Assembly: GCF_003172875.1 (NCBI RefSeq)
Contig: NZ_QGKM01000014.1
Location: 1-61,332 of the forward strand
DNA: 61,332 bases
DNA from: Leucothrix pacifica
GTDB taxonomy: Bacteria > Pseudomonadota > Gammaproteobacteria > Thiotrichales > Thiotrichaceae
Reading direction: 5' to 3'
A model generated the notes under the pieces. The model was not told the DNA's origin. It made no database searches and saw nothing but the letters and a program-made list of their open reading frames with translations. The translations under genes and the position numbers were made by a program. Shown piece by piece: positions 50,065 to 58,219 of the stretch; within the stretch, counting starts at the first letter, position 1, and every line of letters begins with the position of its first letter.

Positions 50065-50888
50065 CCACTCTATTGCAACCCGACTCCGTTTATTTTTACG
50101 GGACTTGTCTAATCGATTCTGTCTATCCGAACGCTGGTGTGTCTGCCGTTGAGTTACTGCAACGTGCAGGCATTCGTGTCATCTACCCACAGGCGCAAAC
50201 CTGCTGCGGTCAACCCGCATGGAACTCTGGTTACCGGGATGAGGCACGTGAAGTTGCGCGTAAGCAAATCGCTTTGTTTCCTAAAGACATTCCCATCGTT
50301 GTGCCTTCCGGCTCTTGTGGCGGCATGATGAAACACCACTACCCTGAATTATTTAAAGGCGAACCGGATGAAGCAATGGCATTGCAAGTTGCCGGACGTA
50401 TCTATGAGTTCACAGAGTTCTTGGTCGATGTCTTAGAAATCAAACTTGCCGGAAAGGGCGTCAAAACTGATGTTGCGATCCATACCTCCTGCAGTGCGCG
50501 ACGTGAAATGGGCGTGGCTGATAAAATTGAACAACTGGTCGGACAATTAGAAAACATCACTGTTCACGAACAACATCACAAGAAAGAATGTTGTGGTTTC
50601 GGCGGAACATTTGCCATCAAAGAGCCAGAAATTTCTGCCTCGATGGTCACCGACAAAGCGGATGCCATTCGCGAGACCGGTGCGAGTGTGATGATCACTC
50701 AGGACTGTGGTTGCATGATGAACATCAGCGGCGCGTTTGAGTATGAGAATCAACATCATGCTTTACGAATGCCACAATCAAAACACATCGCTGAATTCTT
50801 ACTGGAACGCAGTGAAGTGTTGTGCACTAAGTACGATATCAATGTGCCAGAAACATCTGATACAACGGAGGATGCAACCCATGGCTAA
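50061..50888 (+). CDS. lldE: L-lactate dehydrogenase complex subunit LldE
   Basis: A 275-residue LldE/LutA protein with two CCG cysteine domains, part of the LldEFG L-lactate oxidase. The N-terminal domain has VYFYGTCLIDSVYPNAG, QTCCGQPAWNSGY and VPSGSCGGMMKHHYPE. The second has HTSCSARREMGV, KKECCGFGGTFAIKEPEIS and ITQDCGCMMNISGAF. These bind Fe-S clusters or flavin-partner electrons. The C-terminal 35 residues are an extension. It overlaps both neighbours (4 bp with the regulator, 8 bp with lldF), so the whole set is translationally coupled. Confidence 0.92.
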   Translation: MTTLLQPDSVYFYGTCLIDSVYPNAGVSAVELLQRAGIRVIYPQAQTCCGQPAWNSGYRDEAREVARKQIALFPKDIPIVVPSGSCGGMMKHHYPELFKGEPDEAMALQVAGRIYEFTEFLVDVLEIKLAGKGVKTDVAIHTSCSARREMGVADKIEQLVGQLENITVHEQHHKKECCGFGGTFAIKEPEISASMVTDKADAIRETGASVMITQDCGCMMNISGAFEYENQHHALRMPQSKHIAEFLLERSEVLCTKYDINVPETSDTTEDATHG

Positions 50889-52296
50889 GCTGTCAGACTT
50901 CAGAGTCCGCGTAGAAGACGCCCTCGCCAATGAAGAAGTACGCGGCAATTTTCGCAAGGCAATGGATGGTTTAATGAGTCGCCGCCTAGACCAATTTCCG
51001 GATGAGGCAGAGTTAGAGCGCCTGCGTACACAAGCCATGGCGATTCGCTCCAACTCGCTGGACAACCTGCCAGATCTTTTAGAAAAGCTGGAAACTAATC
51101 TCACCAAAAACGGCATTCAGGTGCACTGGGCAGAAACGGTTGAGGAAGCCAATCAGCATGTGCTGGCGATTATGAATAAGCACAATGCCAAGTCCATGAT
51201 CAAAGGGAAGTCCATGGTTTCCGAGGAAATGGGACTCAACCACTTCATGGAAGAGCTTGGCATTGAGTGCTTAGAGTCAGATCTTGGCGAGTTCATTATC
51301 CAGCTAGATGGCGAAATGCCCTCGCACATTATCATGCCGGCGATTCACAAAAATAAGCGGCAGATTGCCAAGCTGTTTCAGGAAAAATTCCCGGACATTC
51401 CTTACACCGAAGACGTGGATGAGTTGACTCAAACCGCGCGTAAAATTCTGCGCGAGAAGTTCTTTAATGCACCTGTGGGCTTATCAGGCGTGAACTTTGC
51501 TGTCGCAGAAACTGGTACGCTCTGTTTGGTAGAGAATGAAGGTAACGGACGTATGTCTACCACCGTTCCACCGGTGCATATAGCCGTGACAGGTATTGAA
51601 AAAGTGGTGGAAAAACTCAGCGATGTACCACCACTAATGAGCATTTTGACACGCTCCGCCACCGCTCAACCCATTACCACCTATGTAAATATGATTAGCT
51701 CACCGCGTAAAGAAGGTGAAATGGATGGGCCGAAGGAAGTGCATTTGGTACTACTGGATAATGGCCGCTCCAATATTTACAGCGACCCTGAGTTGCTGGC
51801 GACTTTGCGCTGTATTCGTTGTGGTGCCTGTATTAATCATTGTCCGGTGTATGTACGCGTTGGTGGACACAGTTACGGCACGGTTTACCCCGGCCCGATT
51901 GGTACTGTGCTGGAGCCTCAAAAGGATGGTTTAAAAGCACATGGAGAACTGGCACAAGCCTCCAGTTTATGCGGTGCCTGCGGTGAAGTTTGTCCGGTAC
52001 GTATTCCGTTACCAAGCCTGATTAACCGCTTGCGTTACGAAGGCGTGAGACAAGACCAAAGCAGCACCAAAGACTCCGGCAGTCGTCGTAAAACTGCTGA
52101 AGCACTGACATGGAAAGGCTGGTCATTTGCCGCACAGCATCCCCTGATCTACAACACCGGAGCCAGTGCCGCTGCCAGCTTCCGCAAACTGATGCCATCA
52201 AAAATGGGCGCCTGGACGCGGGTACGCACCGCACCACCTATCGCTGCAAAAACCCTGCACCAACAGCTAAAAGCAAAAGGAATCGACAATGAGTAA
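50881..52296 (+). CDS. lldF: L-lactate dehydrogenase complex Fe-S subunit LldF
   Basis: A 471-residue LldF/LutB. The N-terminal two-thirds is the LUD domain (KHNAKSMIKGKSMVSEEMGLNHFMEELGIECLESDLGEFIIQL..., ...NFAVAETGTLCLVENEGNGRM). The ferredoxin part has CIRCGACINHCPVY and SLCGACGEVCPVRIPL, eight Cys for two 4Fe-4S clusters. The ATG at 50881 is taken because GGAGG lies nine bases upstream; the ATG at 50872 would touch it. It passes electrons from L-lactate toward quinone with LldE and LldG. Confidence 0.93.
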   Translation: MAKLSDFRVRVEDALANEEVRGNFRKAMDGLMSRRLDQFPDEAELERLRTQAMAIRSNSLDNLPDLLEKLETNLTKNGIQVHWAETVEEANQHVLAIMNKHNAKSMIKGKSMVSEEMGLNHFMEELGIECLESDLGEFIIQLDGEMPSHIIMPAIHKNKRQIAKLFQEKFPDIPYTEDVDELTQTARKILREKFFNAPVGLSGVNFAVAETGTLCLVENEGNGRMSTTVPPVHIAVTGIEKVVEKLSDVPPLMSILTRSATAQPITTYVNMISSPRKEGEMDGPKEVHLVLLDNGRSNIYSDPELLATLRCIRCGACINHCPVYVRVGGHSYGTVYPGPIGTVLEPQKDGLKAHGELAQASSLCGACGEVCPVRIPLPSLINRLRYEGVRQDQSSTKDSGSRRKTAEALTWKGWSFAAQHPLIYNTGASAAASFRKLMPSKMGAWTRVRTAPPIAAKTLHQQLKAKGIDNE

Positions 52297-52939
52297 GGCA
52301 CGTAACAATATAATCAATCGACTCCGCACCACTAAGCCGGAGCCTTGCCATTTTAGCGAGCGCGACCACCTCAGCCGCTTTAACTGGGATAAAGAGGAAC
52401 GTATCAACCGTTTTGTTGAACGCATGGTTGCGGTGCGTGCTGAAATTATTCATGCCAGCAAAGACGACTGGGCTGAAAAAATCGCTGAGATATGTCAGGA
52501 GAAACGCCTGAAAAACATGTTGGTATCGCCGGAAACAGCGCAAGGAAAAGTGCTGTATAACATGGTGGATCAGCTACCAGACTTGCAATCTTACGACCAC
52601 GAAATTGAAGACTGGAAGTCGGAAATGTTCAATCAAACCGATGCTGGATTTACGACGACATTGGGCGGCATTGCTGAAACCGGGTCATTGATTTTATGGC
52701 CAACCAAGCATGAACCTCGTTTGATGTCGTTAGTACCACCGGTGCATATTGCGCTACTGGATACGAATCAGCTGTATACGACCTTTTCGGAGGTAGTGAA
52801 GGAGCAAGGCTGGGTGGATAAGGGGATGCCAACGAATGCGTTGTTAGTATCCGGGCCTTCTAAATCGGCAGATATTGAACAAACGCTGGCTTATGGTGTG
52901 CATGGCCCCAAGGAATTGGTGGTAGTTTTAATTTCTTAA
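52289..52939 (+). CDS. lldG: L-lactate dehydrogenase complex subunit LldG
   Basis: A 216-residue LUD-domain protein, LldG/LutC. Seen are SKARNNIINRLRTTKP at the start, ETAQGKVLYNMVDQ in the middle, and the signature GFTTTLGGIAETGSLILWPTKHEPRLMSLVPPVHIALL. It ends in SGPSKSADIEQTLAYGVHGPKELVVVLI, the family C-terminus. The ATG overlaps lldF by 8 bases. It completes the lldR-lldEFG operon. Confidence 0.93.
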   Translation: MSKARNNIINRLRTTKPEPCHFSERDHLSRFNWDKEERINRFVERMVAVRAEIIHASKDDWAEKIAEICQEKRLKNMLVSPETAQGKVLYNMVDQLPDLQSYDHEIEDWKSEMFNQTDAGFTTTLGGIAETGSLILWPTKHEPRLMSLVPPVHIALLDTNQLYTTFSEVVKEQGWVDKGMPTNALLVSGPSKSADIEQTLAYGVHGPKELVVVLIS

Positions 52940-53104
52940 AATATGGCTAAAATTAAACCAATGATTAACCAATTTCATTAAATTCCTAATGGGAATGAGG
53001 CCGGCATATTCATTTAATTTCGCCTCGATTAGGATTATATAGAGACAATTGAGACCAAGTAGCGAACAATAGCGACCTGTGGAAATATAGACTGGCGAAT
53101 AATA

Positions 53105-53113
53105 TGCTATTAT
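53105..53113 (+). promoter_or_regulatory. Extended -10 element before the ECF sigma gene
   Basis: TGCTATTAT at 53105-53113 fits an extended -10 (TGnTATAAT-like), 47 bases before the ATG. The -35 region is poor. Autoregulation by the ECF factor itself cannot be judged from sequence. Confidence 0.35.
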
Positions 53114-53159
53114 CGACACAAAGAAACATTCTTAATAAACGTCGCCAGGTAGGAAAGCG

Positions 53160-53762
53160 ATGCAGGATAAGGCACTTAGTAGCAGTCATGAGACCAGTTG
53201 CACAGATATGCTGTGCCACCTCTTAGACCAAAACAATGATCATGGTGCTGCTATGATGAATCTTATTGAGCACTACATCAATCATTTCAACCAACGCTAC
53301 GCCAATCTGGAATTTCACGAGCGCCAGGACATTCGGCAGGACATTGCTATTAAACTGATTAGTCAGGGCCATAAAGTCAGAGATAACTGCAGTAGAGCCT
53401 GGGTTTACACCGTCGTTAGAAACCAATGTATCAACCACATTCGCAGCAAATCGAAACACTTATCGATACCAAACGCTCAGCACTACACCGACGTCGAAAG
53501 TAATGAGACGGGGTTAATTCCATCACTGGATGAAGGCCACAACGTTCGCCTATTGCAACAGATGGATTGTCTTCAAAAAATATTTGATCAAATTGAGGCC
53601 AAAGAAACGGGCAAAGCGGATGTTGCTATGTATACGCAATATGCTTTTGGACTGAGTTATAAAGAAATATCAAAGTGCTCTAAACGCAGGGTTGACGCCA
53701 TCGGTCGACGTATTTCAATACTAAAAAAGCGTCTGAAAAAACTCGCTGAGGAATGTTGTTAG
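53160..53762 (+). CDS. ECF-type RNA polymerase sigma factor
   Basis: A 200-residue sigma-70-related protein. Region 2 reads YINHFNQRYANLEFHERQDIRQDIAIKLISQG...RAWVYTVVRNQCINHIRSKSKH (about 37-100), with the aromatic DNA-melting patch AWVYTVVRN. Region 4 is ...TQYAFGLSYKEISKCSKRRVDAIGRRISILKKRLKKL (about 157-196). AGGAAAG precedes the ATG. No anti-sigma factor is recognised. The next gene, 8 bases on, is a broken formylglycine-generating-enzyme-like protein that in related operons could be the partner. Confidence 0.85.
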   Translation: MQDKALSSSHETSCTDMLCHLLDQNNDHGAAMMNLIEHYINHFNQRYANLEFHERQDIRQDIAIKLISQGHKVRDNCSRAWVYTVVRNQCINHIRSKSKHLSIPNAQHYTDVESNETGLIPSLDEGHNVRLLQQMDCLQKIFDQIEAKETGKADVAMYTQYAFGLSYKEISKCSKRRVDAIGRRISILKKRLKKLAEECC

Positions 53763-53770
53763 GAGGAGAG

Positions 53771-54443
53771 ATGAGTAATCAAGATGATCCGGATCAAACA
53801 TTAATTCCAAAAGACGACGACGAACAGTGGCGTAAAGTCCTTCATGGCGAGATCCCCCCCTGATCATGGATGCGCAGGGACATCCTTTTGTAATGAATCC
53901 TGAGCTTTCATGGAGTAATCCGGGTTATGAACAAAATGATAGCTTCCCGGTTACCTGCGTCAGCTGGCACGACGCACAAAACTATATAAGTTGGCTGAAC
54001 AAAAAACCAACTCCAACTACCGTCTGCCAACCGAAACTGAGTGGGAGTATGCGGCCAGAGGTGGACAATCCACCGCCTACTTCTGGGGCTCTCAAGCCAG
54101 TCACAACCAAGCCAACTACAAAGGCGTAAAAGGAAAAGATCGCTGGAAATTTGCAGCACCGGTCGGCCAATTCCCTGCGAACAAATTCTCAGTCCAAGAC
54201 ACCTCTGGGAATATGTGGGAATGGGTACAAGATTGCTGGCATGACACTTACCAAGGCGCACCAACAGACGGCAGTGTATGGGATTATGACTGCAAAGATA
54301 TCGACACTCAGGTTCGCCGGGGTGGTGCATGGGACGCCAATACGGTGGGGATTCGCTCTGCAAACCGCAGTCCCGGCGGCAAACATGACCGCAGTAATCT
54401 CTATGGTTTCAGAGTGGCCAGAGATTGGCTGAAACCGGAGTAA
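53771..54443 (+). pseudogene. FGE-sulfatase (SUMF1)-like gene broken at two homopolymer runs
   Basis: After AGGAGGAGAG the ATG at 53771 opens MSNQDDPDQTLIPKDDDEQW... but meets a TGA straight after a run of seven C (53854-53860). One extra C would join it to the next piece, DAQGHPFVMNPELSWSNPGYEQNDSFPVTCVSWHDAQNYISWLN. A second slip at a run of six A (about 54000-54005) moves into the frame NYRLPTETEWEYAARGG...DTSGNMWEWVQDC...VRRGGAWDANTVGIRSANRS...YGFRVAR. These are the C-terminal FGE-domain signatures. The N-terminal part of the domain (MGS region) is missing even if the frames are joined, so a deletion is likely as well. Confidence 0.8.
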
Positions 54444-55358
54444 TCACTCAGGAGTAACCAGATCTTCACCATCAAAAGGCTCCACCGTATACCCCTTTTT
54501 CTCCAACTGCTGCAATAGCCCATCCTTACCAATCATGTGCAGCGCGCCCACCAGCACCAGCTCAATTTCCGGTGTTTCAAACAGTGCCTCAATCTTTGGC
54601 ATCCAGTTATTATTACGCTCAACCAATAGCGCTTCATAAGCCTTCGGGTAATCCTTTACAAACGGCTCCAGTAACAGCTCGCGATATTTTGCCCGATCTC
54701 CTGATCGCCAGGCGTCTTTCATATCCTTCATCATTTTTGGCATGTCTGCCAGATCACGCAGGGTATACATAATCAGCTGATCCGGGTTACCTTCGCCGAT
54801 CGTGGAGAAAAATGCCATTTGCTCTTCGATGGTTTCCATCTGGCCCAACGTCTTTTTATCTTCACGCGCTTTGGTATCGTAAAACTCATCCACGCCTGAA
54901 TCGGTCATGCCCATGGCCATTAGCTCCATCGACATCAACACCAAATAGACGCCACTGGGATTAAAGCCATTGATCACTGCCATTGGTAAGCCGCGCTCTT
55001 TGGTAAAAGCCTCCAGCGCCTCCATAGTTTCAGGCTTTAATACCTTGTCCAGTGTCTCCCCTTCCTCAGCCATGAGAAGCGGCATAAGCGCCTCGGCGGT
55101 TTCCGGGTCTTTCATCTTCTTAATACCCACCTCAAAGAAAACAGCTTCAGACTTTTGGTACGCCTGCTCATACTCCTCAGGCAGCGGATAATCATCCTTA
55201 CTGAGTACATGAACTGTGCCACCAAGGTAGATATATTTTCCGTCTTTTTCTGCTTTCCACACCGAGCTATCCGCCATCGCTGCGGGGCCGCACAGTAGGG
55301 AGGAAAGTAGCAGAGAGGTCAGTGAGGGTAGTTTATAGCGCTTATTGTTATCAGTCAT
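54444..55358 (-). CDS. TraB/GumN family protein
   Basis: A 304-residue exported protein of the TraB/GumN family. The signal peptide follows a short basic N-terminus (SLTSLLLSSLLCGPAAMA). The first signature is WKAEKDGKYIYLGGTVHVLSKDDYPLP, with GGTVH as the putative metal or catalytic site; the second is IELVLVGALHMIGKDGLLQQLEKKGYTVE. The middle is helical and acidic. Family members are predicted proteases or erythromycin-esterase-like enzymes without clear substrate. CAGGAA is placed well before the ATG. Its stop abuts the end of the convergent FGE pseudogene. Confidence 0.88.
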   Translation of the reverse strand: MTDNNKRYKLPSLTSLLLSSLLCGPAAMADSSVWKAEKDGKYIYLGGTVHVLSKDDYPLPEEYEQAYQKSEAVFFEVGIKKMKDPETAEALMPLLMAEEGETLDKVLKPETMEALEAFTKERGLPMAVINGFNPSGVYLVLMSMELMAMGMTDSGVDEFYDTKAREDKKTLGQMETIEEQMAFFSTIGEGNPDQLIMYTLRDLADMPKMMKDMKDAWRSGDRAKYRELLLEPFVKDYPKAYEALLVERNNNWMPKIEALFETPEIELVLVGALHMIGKDGLLQQLEKKGYTVEPFDGEDLVTPE

Positions 55359-55475
55359 GATGAGTTCCTGAGTATGCTGTCGGGGGCTTAAACAGTGGAG
55401 GCGTGTTTAAGGTTTAAACTGAATACTACAAGCATCTTTTGTAAATATAAACCGATAATGTTTAACTAATAACCT

Positions 55476-56465
55476 TCAGGTATTTTGATTCATGCGGCAT
55501 TGGCTTAGATAATATCGCCCAAGTACCACCAACAGGATGCCACCGAGTATCATGACACCTGATAATAACAAACGACTAGTGATCGCTTCTTGCATAAAAA
55601 TAACGCCGCCGACTGCTGCGATAACCGGCACCAATAATTGCAAAACCGCTGCCTGTGTGGATGACAAACCGCGTAAGGCGCTATACCAGATGGTATATCC
55701 CACGCCTGAGGCAATGCCGCCCGACAACATCGCCAACAATACACCTTGGGCAGTTAGTTGCAGCTGCGATAGCATCAGAACAAATAACACAATCGCCATG
55801 GGCACTGTCCGCGCAAAATTAGAAGTGGTGTCACCAAGCGGATCTTCAGAACCTTGACCGCGTAGTGTATAAAAACCCCAAGCCACACCTGACAATGACA
55901 TCAGGATAAAACCAATCAACGACGGCGTACCCAGCCCCGGCAACACTAAATACACAAATCCACCAAAAGCCAGAATCACGCCCAGCCATTCCAACCAATA
56001 CAAACGATTCCCGCGAATCAGAGACACCGCGATCATGGTCAGCTGCACCGCACCAAATAATATTAACGCGCCTGTACCGGTATCCATCGACACATAAGCA
56101 AAGGAGAATGTCGCCGCGTAAGTAAACAACATGACTGCGGCAAACCAGCTGCCTTTTTTCATTAGACTAGCCCTCACCACCGAGCGAGTACCGCCGTCAT
56201 TGCTACCGGCAATAGGCTGAGTGGTGACATCATTGTGATTTATGCCGGAGTCAGACGTCGTCCCCTGCGTCCGTTGCATTTGAATCCCCACAATCAACAA
56301 TAACACCACTGCACCAGTGGCCAAACGGATCACGGTAAAACCGGATGCATCTATCGCTTCAGTGCCCAGGGCCAGCCGACATAATATAGAATTTGCTGCG
56401 AAAGCAATTAATGCCAGCGCAGTGAGTAAAATAGTCTTAAGTATCGGGGAGTATGTGTTTGCCAA
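55476..56465 (-). CDS. EamA/DMT-family transporter
   Basis: A 329-residue inner-membrane protein with ten hydrophobic helices in two EamA halves. The first half has ALALIAFAANSILCRLALG and IRLATGAVVLLLIVG; the second has SLSGVAWGFYTLRGQG and LLVPVIAAVGGVIFMQEAITSRLLLSGVMILGGILLVVLG. A polar loop of about 40 residues (QRTQGTTSDSGINHNDVTTQPI...) after TM2 is longer than usual. The start codon is TTG with AAGG upstream; no ATG lies before the first helix. Substrate unknown. It is divergent from the phasin gene. Confidence 0.85.
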   Translation of the reverse strand: MANTYSPILKTILLTALALIAFAANSILCRLALGTEAIDASGFTVIRLATGAVVLLLIVGIQMQRTQGTTSDSGINHNDVTTQPIAGSNDGGTRSVVRASLMKKGSWFAAVMLFTYAATFSFAYVSMDTGTGALILFGAVQLTMIAVSLIRGNRLYWLEWLGVILAFGGFVYLVLPGLGTPSLIGFILMSLSGVAWGFYTLRGQGSEDPLGDTTSNFARTVPMAIVLFVLMLSQLQLTAQGVLLAMLSGGIASGVGYTIWYSALRGLSSTQAAVLQLLVPVIAAVGGVIFMQEAITSRLLLSGVMILGGILLVVLGRYYLSQCRMNQNT

Positions 56466-56608
56466 GGTGTCTGCCTTTTTACTGATTGGGTCTTGAGAAT
56501 ATACGGGTTTTAGCTTGCATTTTTAAGTATACGGATAAAGCTGAAGTATAGATATCGACAGCTTGAGAGGCTTATTTTCATTACGTCAATCCATTTTTAA
56601 AAAATAAT

Positions 56609-56623
56609 TGTTGCACCGCAACA
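56609..56623. promoter_or_regulatory. PhaR-like palindrome 1 before the phasin gene
   Basis: TGTTGC-ACC-GCAACA is a perfect inverted repeat with a 3-base spacer. TGC/GCA-rich palindromes of this kind are bound by PhaR repressors at phasin promoters in other proteobacteria. Confidence 0.5.
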
Positions 56624-56646
56624 TAAGCCTTGATACATTACACCCA

Positions 56647-56661
56647 TGCTGCAGTGCAGCA
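56647..56661. promoter_or_regulatory. PhaR-like palindrome 2 before the phasin gene
   Basis: TGCTGCA-G-TGCAGCA is a perfect 15-bp palindrome 54 bases before the phasin ATG. It fits the TGC-rich PhaR operator style. Confidence 0.55.
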
Positions 56662-56714
56662 ACGAATCAGAAACATAGATTCCTCCTCCTTAAAATTTGA
56701 TTGAGATTATTACC

Positions 56715-57032
56715 ATGACACAAGCATTTGATTTTGAAAAAGCACTAGCGCCTTCTAAGGCAATGACTTCTTTGGCTATCGAAAAAGCTGAAGCATTAAT
56801 CGCTCTTAACACTGAGTTGCTATCTAAGTACAGCGCAATGACTATTGCTAACACTAAAGAAGCTATCGAAGTAAAAGACGCTGAAGCGGCTAAAGCTTAC
56901 TTCTCTAAGCAAGGTGATGTTGCAAAAGAAGTAATGGAAAGCATCATGGAAGACAGCAAGAAAGTTGCTAAGATCAGCGAAGAGTACACTGCTGAAGTAC
57001 AGAAGCTAGTTGCTGAGTCTGTAAAGTCGTAA
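56715..57032 (+). CDS. Phasin family protein
   Basis: A 105-residue all-helical, Ala/Lys/Glu-rich protein with the phasin_2 pattern. It starts MTQAFDFEKALAPSKAMTSLAIEKAEALIALNTELLSKYSAMTIANTKEA, continues KAYFSKQGDVAKEVMESIMEDSKKVAKISEEY and ends in a short helix. Phasins coat polyhydroxyalkanoate granules. Codon choice is very even and the gene has a strong terminator, which suggests high expression. No PHA synthase is in the window. The ATG at 56715 is chosen; a TTG at 56697 would add six residues. Confidence 0.88.
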   Translation: MTQAFDFEKALAPSKAMTSLAIEKAEALIALNTELLSKYSAMTIANTKEAIEVKDAEAAKAYFSKQGDVAKEVMESIMEDSKKVAKISEEYTAEVQKLVAESVKS

Positions 57033-57067
57033 GACCTTTTATCGTTCCCTAAACGATAGAAACAAAG

Positions 57068-57097
57068 AAGCCGCGATCTAATGATTGCGGCTTTTTT
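57068..57097 (+). terminator. Rho-independent terminator of the phasin gene
   Basis: AAGCCGCGATC pairs with GATTGCGGCTT (one G-T pair) around loop TAAT and runs into six T, 35 bases after the stop. Confidence 0.9.
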
Positions 57098-57298
57098 CGT
57101 TGAGCGGGGTAACTCAGGTGCTGGTAGCATTTTTATTATTATTTTTATCGCTATTTTGTAAAGATTGGGAGCCGGCAATCGGCGGGGACTTCTCACACGA
57201 CCCCCAAATTTTCACAACAATTTCAATGACTTTTATTATTATAGTGTTTTTATTTTTCTAATTATTAAATCATTGTTAGCCCCTAGAAGCTGTTGACT

Positions 57299-57409
57299 AT
57301 TCTACGTTTTGAGAATGAATCATTTATTAACTAATCAACGAGTTTTTAGCCCATTCTCAGTTAATACGCTGACCTAGAAAGCTAGTGTTCAGTTTCAGAA
57401 AAAGATCTT
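57299..57409. repeat. 111-bp dispersed repeat, copy A
   Basis: It aligns without gaps to 59643-59753. By eye 27 of the first 32 and 28 of the last 31 positions agree, including an identical 23-base block at the right end (57387-57409), while the middle 48 positions agree only at chance level. The middle holds its own inverted repeat, TGAGAATG (57310-57317) with CATTCTCA (57352-57359). It lies just past the stop of the aldolase gene. The remainder of the gap 57098-57298 is T/A-rich and shows no gene. Confidence 0.8.
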
Positions 57410-57425
57410 CATAAGCCCCGTTATT

Positions 57426-58160
57426 TTAGTCTTTATAGTCGTCTCCGGCTTTATCCAGAATCTCTTTTAAGCTGGCAAAATGCTTTTCTGCCTGACCAGG
57501 GTACAAGGCTAATTCTCTGGCCGTTTTCTCCGCGACCTCATGGGATAGTACTCGCAGTGGTTTTCCAGTCTGCAAGGCACGAATGTAGGTTTCAGCAGCT
57601 CGTTCAAAATAGAACAAACGATTGAAAGTATCCGCAACACTGTCACCTAACACCAATAAACCATGATTACCCATAATCATTACTTTGACTTTTGGGTCAC
57701 CCAGCAGTCGCGAGCAACGCTCGCCCTCTTCCTCGAAGGCCAACCCACCAAAACTGTCATCAATCACATAGCGCTGGTAGAAGGTTGCGGTGTTTTGGTC
57801 AATCGGTAATAGACGACTATCTTCCAGTGACGCCAGTACCGTGGCGTATCTTGAGTGAACGTGCATCACACAACGAGCATGCGGACAATAGCGATGCACC
57901 GAGCCATGCAAACCCCACGCCGTTGGGTCTGGTGCGTCCGGTTGGTTCAGGACATCTGGGTCATTGGCATCCAGCAGTAATAATTCACTGGCTTTAATCA
58001 GGGAGAAATGTCGCTGGTTGGGATTGATCAAAAACTGCGTCCCGTCGTCATTGACCGCCAGCGAGAAGTGATTGGCCACTGCCTCATGTAAGTCTAGGCG
58101 GGCGGCAGTGCGAAATGCAGCAGCCAGATCGATGCGCTCCTGCCAGTGTGAAAGTGCCAT
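57426..58160 (-). CDS. Class II aldolase/adducin family protein
   Basis: A 244-residue zinc-dependent aldolase-fold protein. Zinc-ligand motifs CVMHVHSRYATVLAS (the HxH pair) and IMGNHGLLVLGDSV (third His) are present, together with the N-terminal LDLHEAVANHFSLAV. Members act as fuculose/ribulose phosphate aldolases, decarboxylases or dehydratases; the substrate here is unknown. The ATG at 58160 has AGGAG upstream and gives the normal family start. A longer frame from 58223 would overlap the dioxygenase gene end and has no ribosome-binding site. It follows the dioxygenase gene by 59 bases, probably in one operon. Confidence 0.88.
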   Translation of the reverse strand: MALSHWQERIDLAAAFRTAARLDLHEAVANHFSLAVNDDGTQFLINPNQRHFSLIKASELLLLDANDPDVLNQPDAPDPTAWGLHGSVHRYCPHARCVMHVHSRYATVLASLEDSRLLPIDQNTATFYQRYVIDDSFGGLAFEEEGERCSRLLGDPKVKVMIMGNHGLLVLGDSVADTFNRLFYFERAAETYIRALQTGKPLRVLSHEVAEKTARELALYPGQAEKHFASLKEILDKAGDDYKD

Positions 58161-58219
58161 GTTTACTCCTGAAAATTGTATTCCCTCCCGCCTATAGTCG
58201 TCACGCGACGGGGGAATTG

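Noticed and set aside
53771..54443. FGE-like gene as the variable target of a diversity-generating retroelement
   Set aside because: FGE folds are frequent retroelement targets and the RRGGAW...GFR end looks suitable. However, no reverse transcriptase and no template repeat occur in the window, and the end is not Asn-codon rich.
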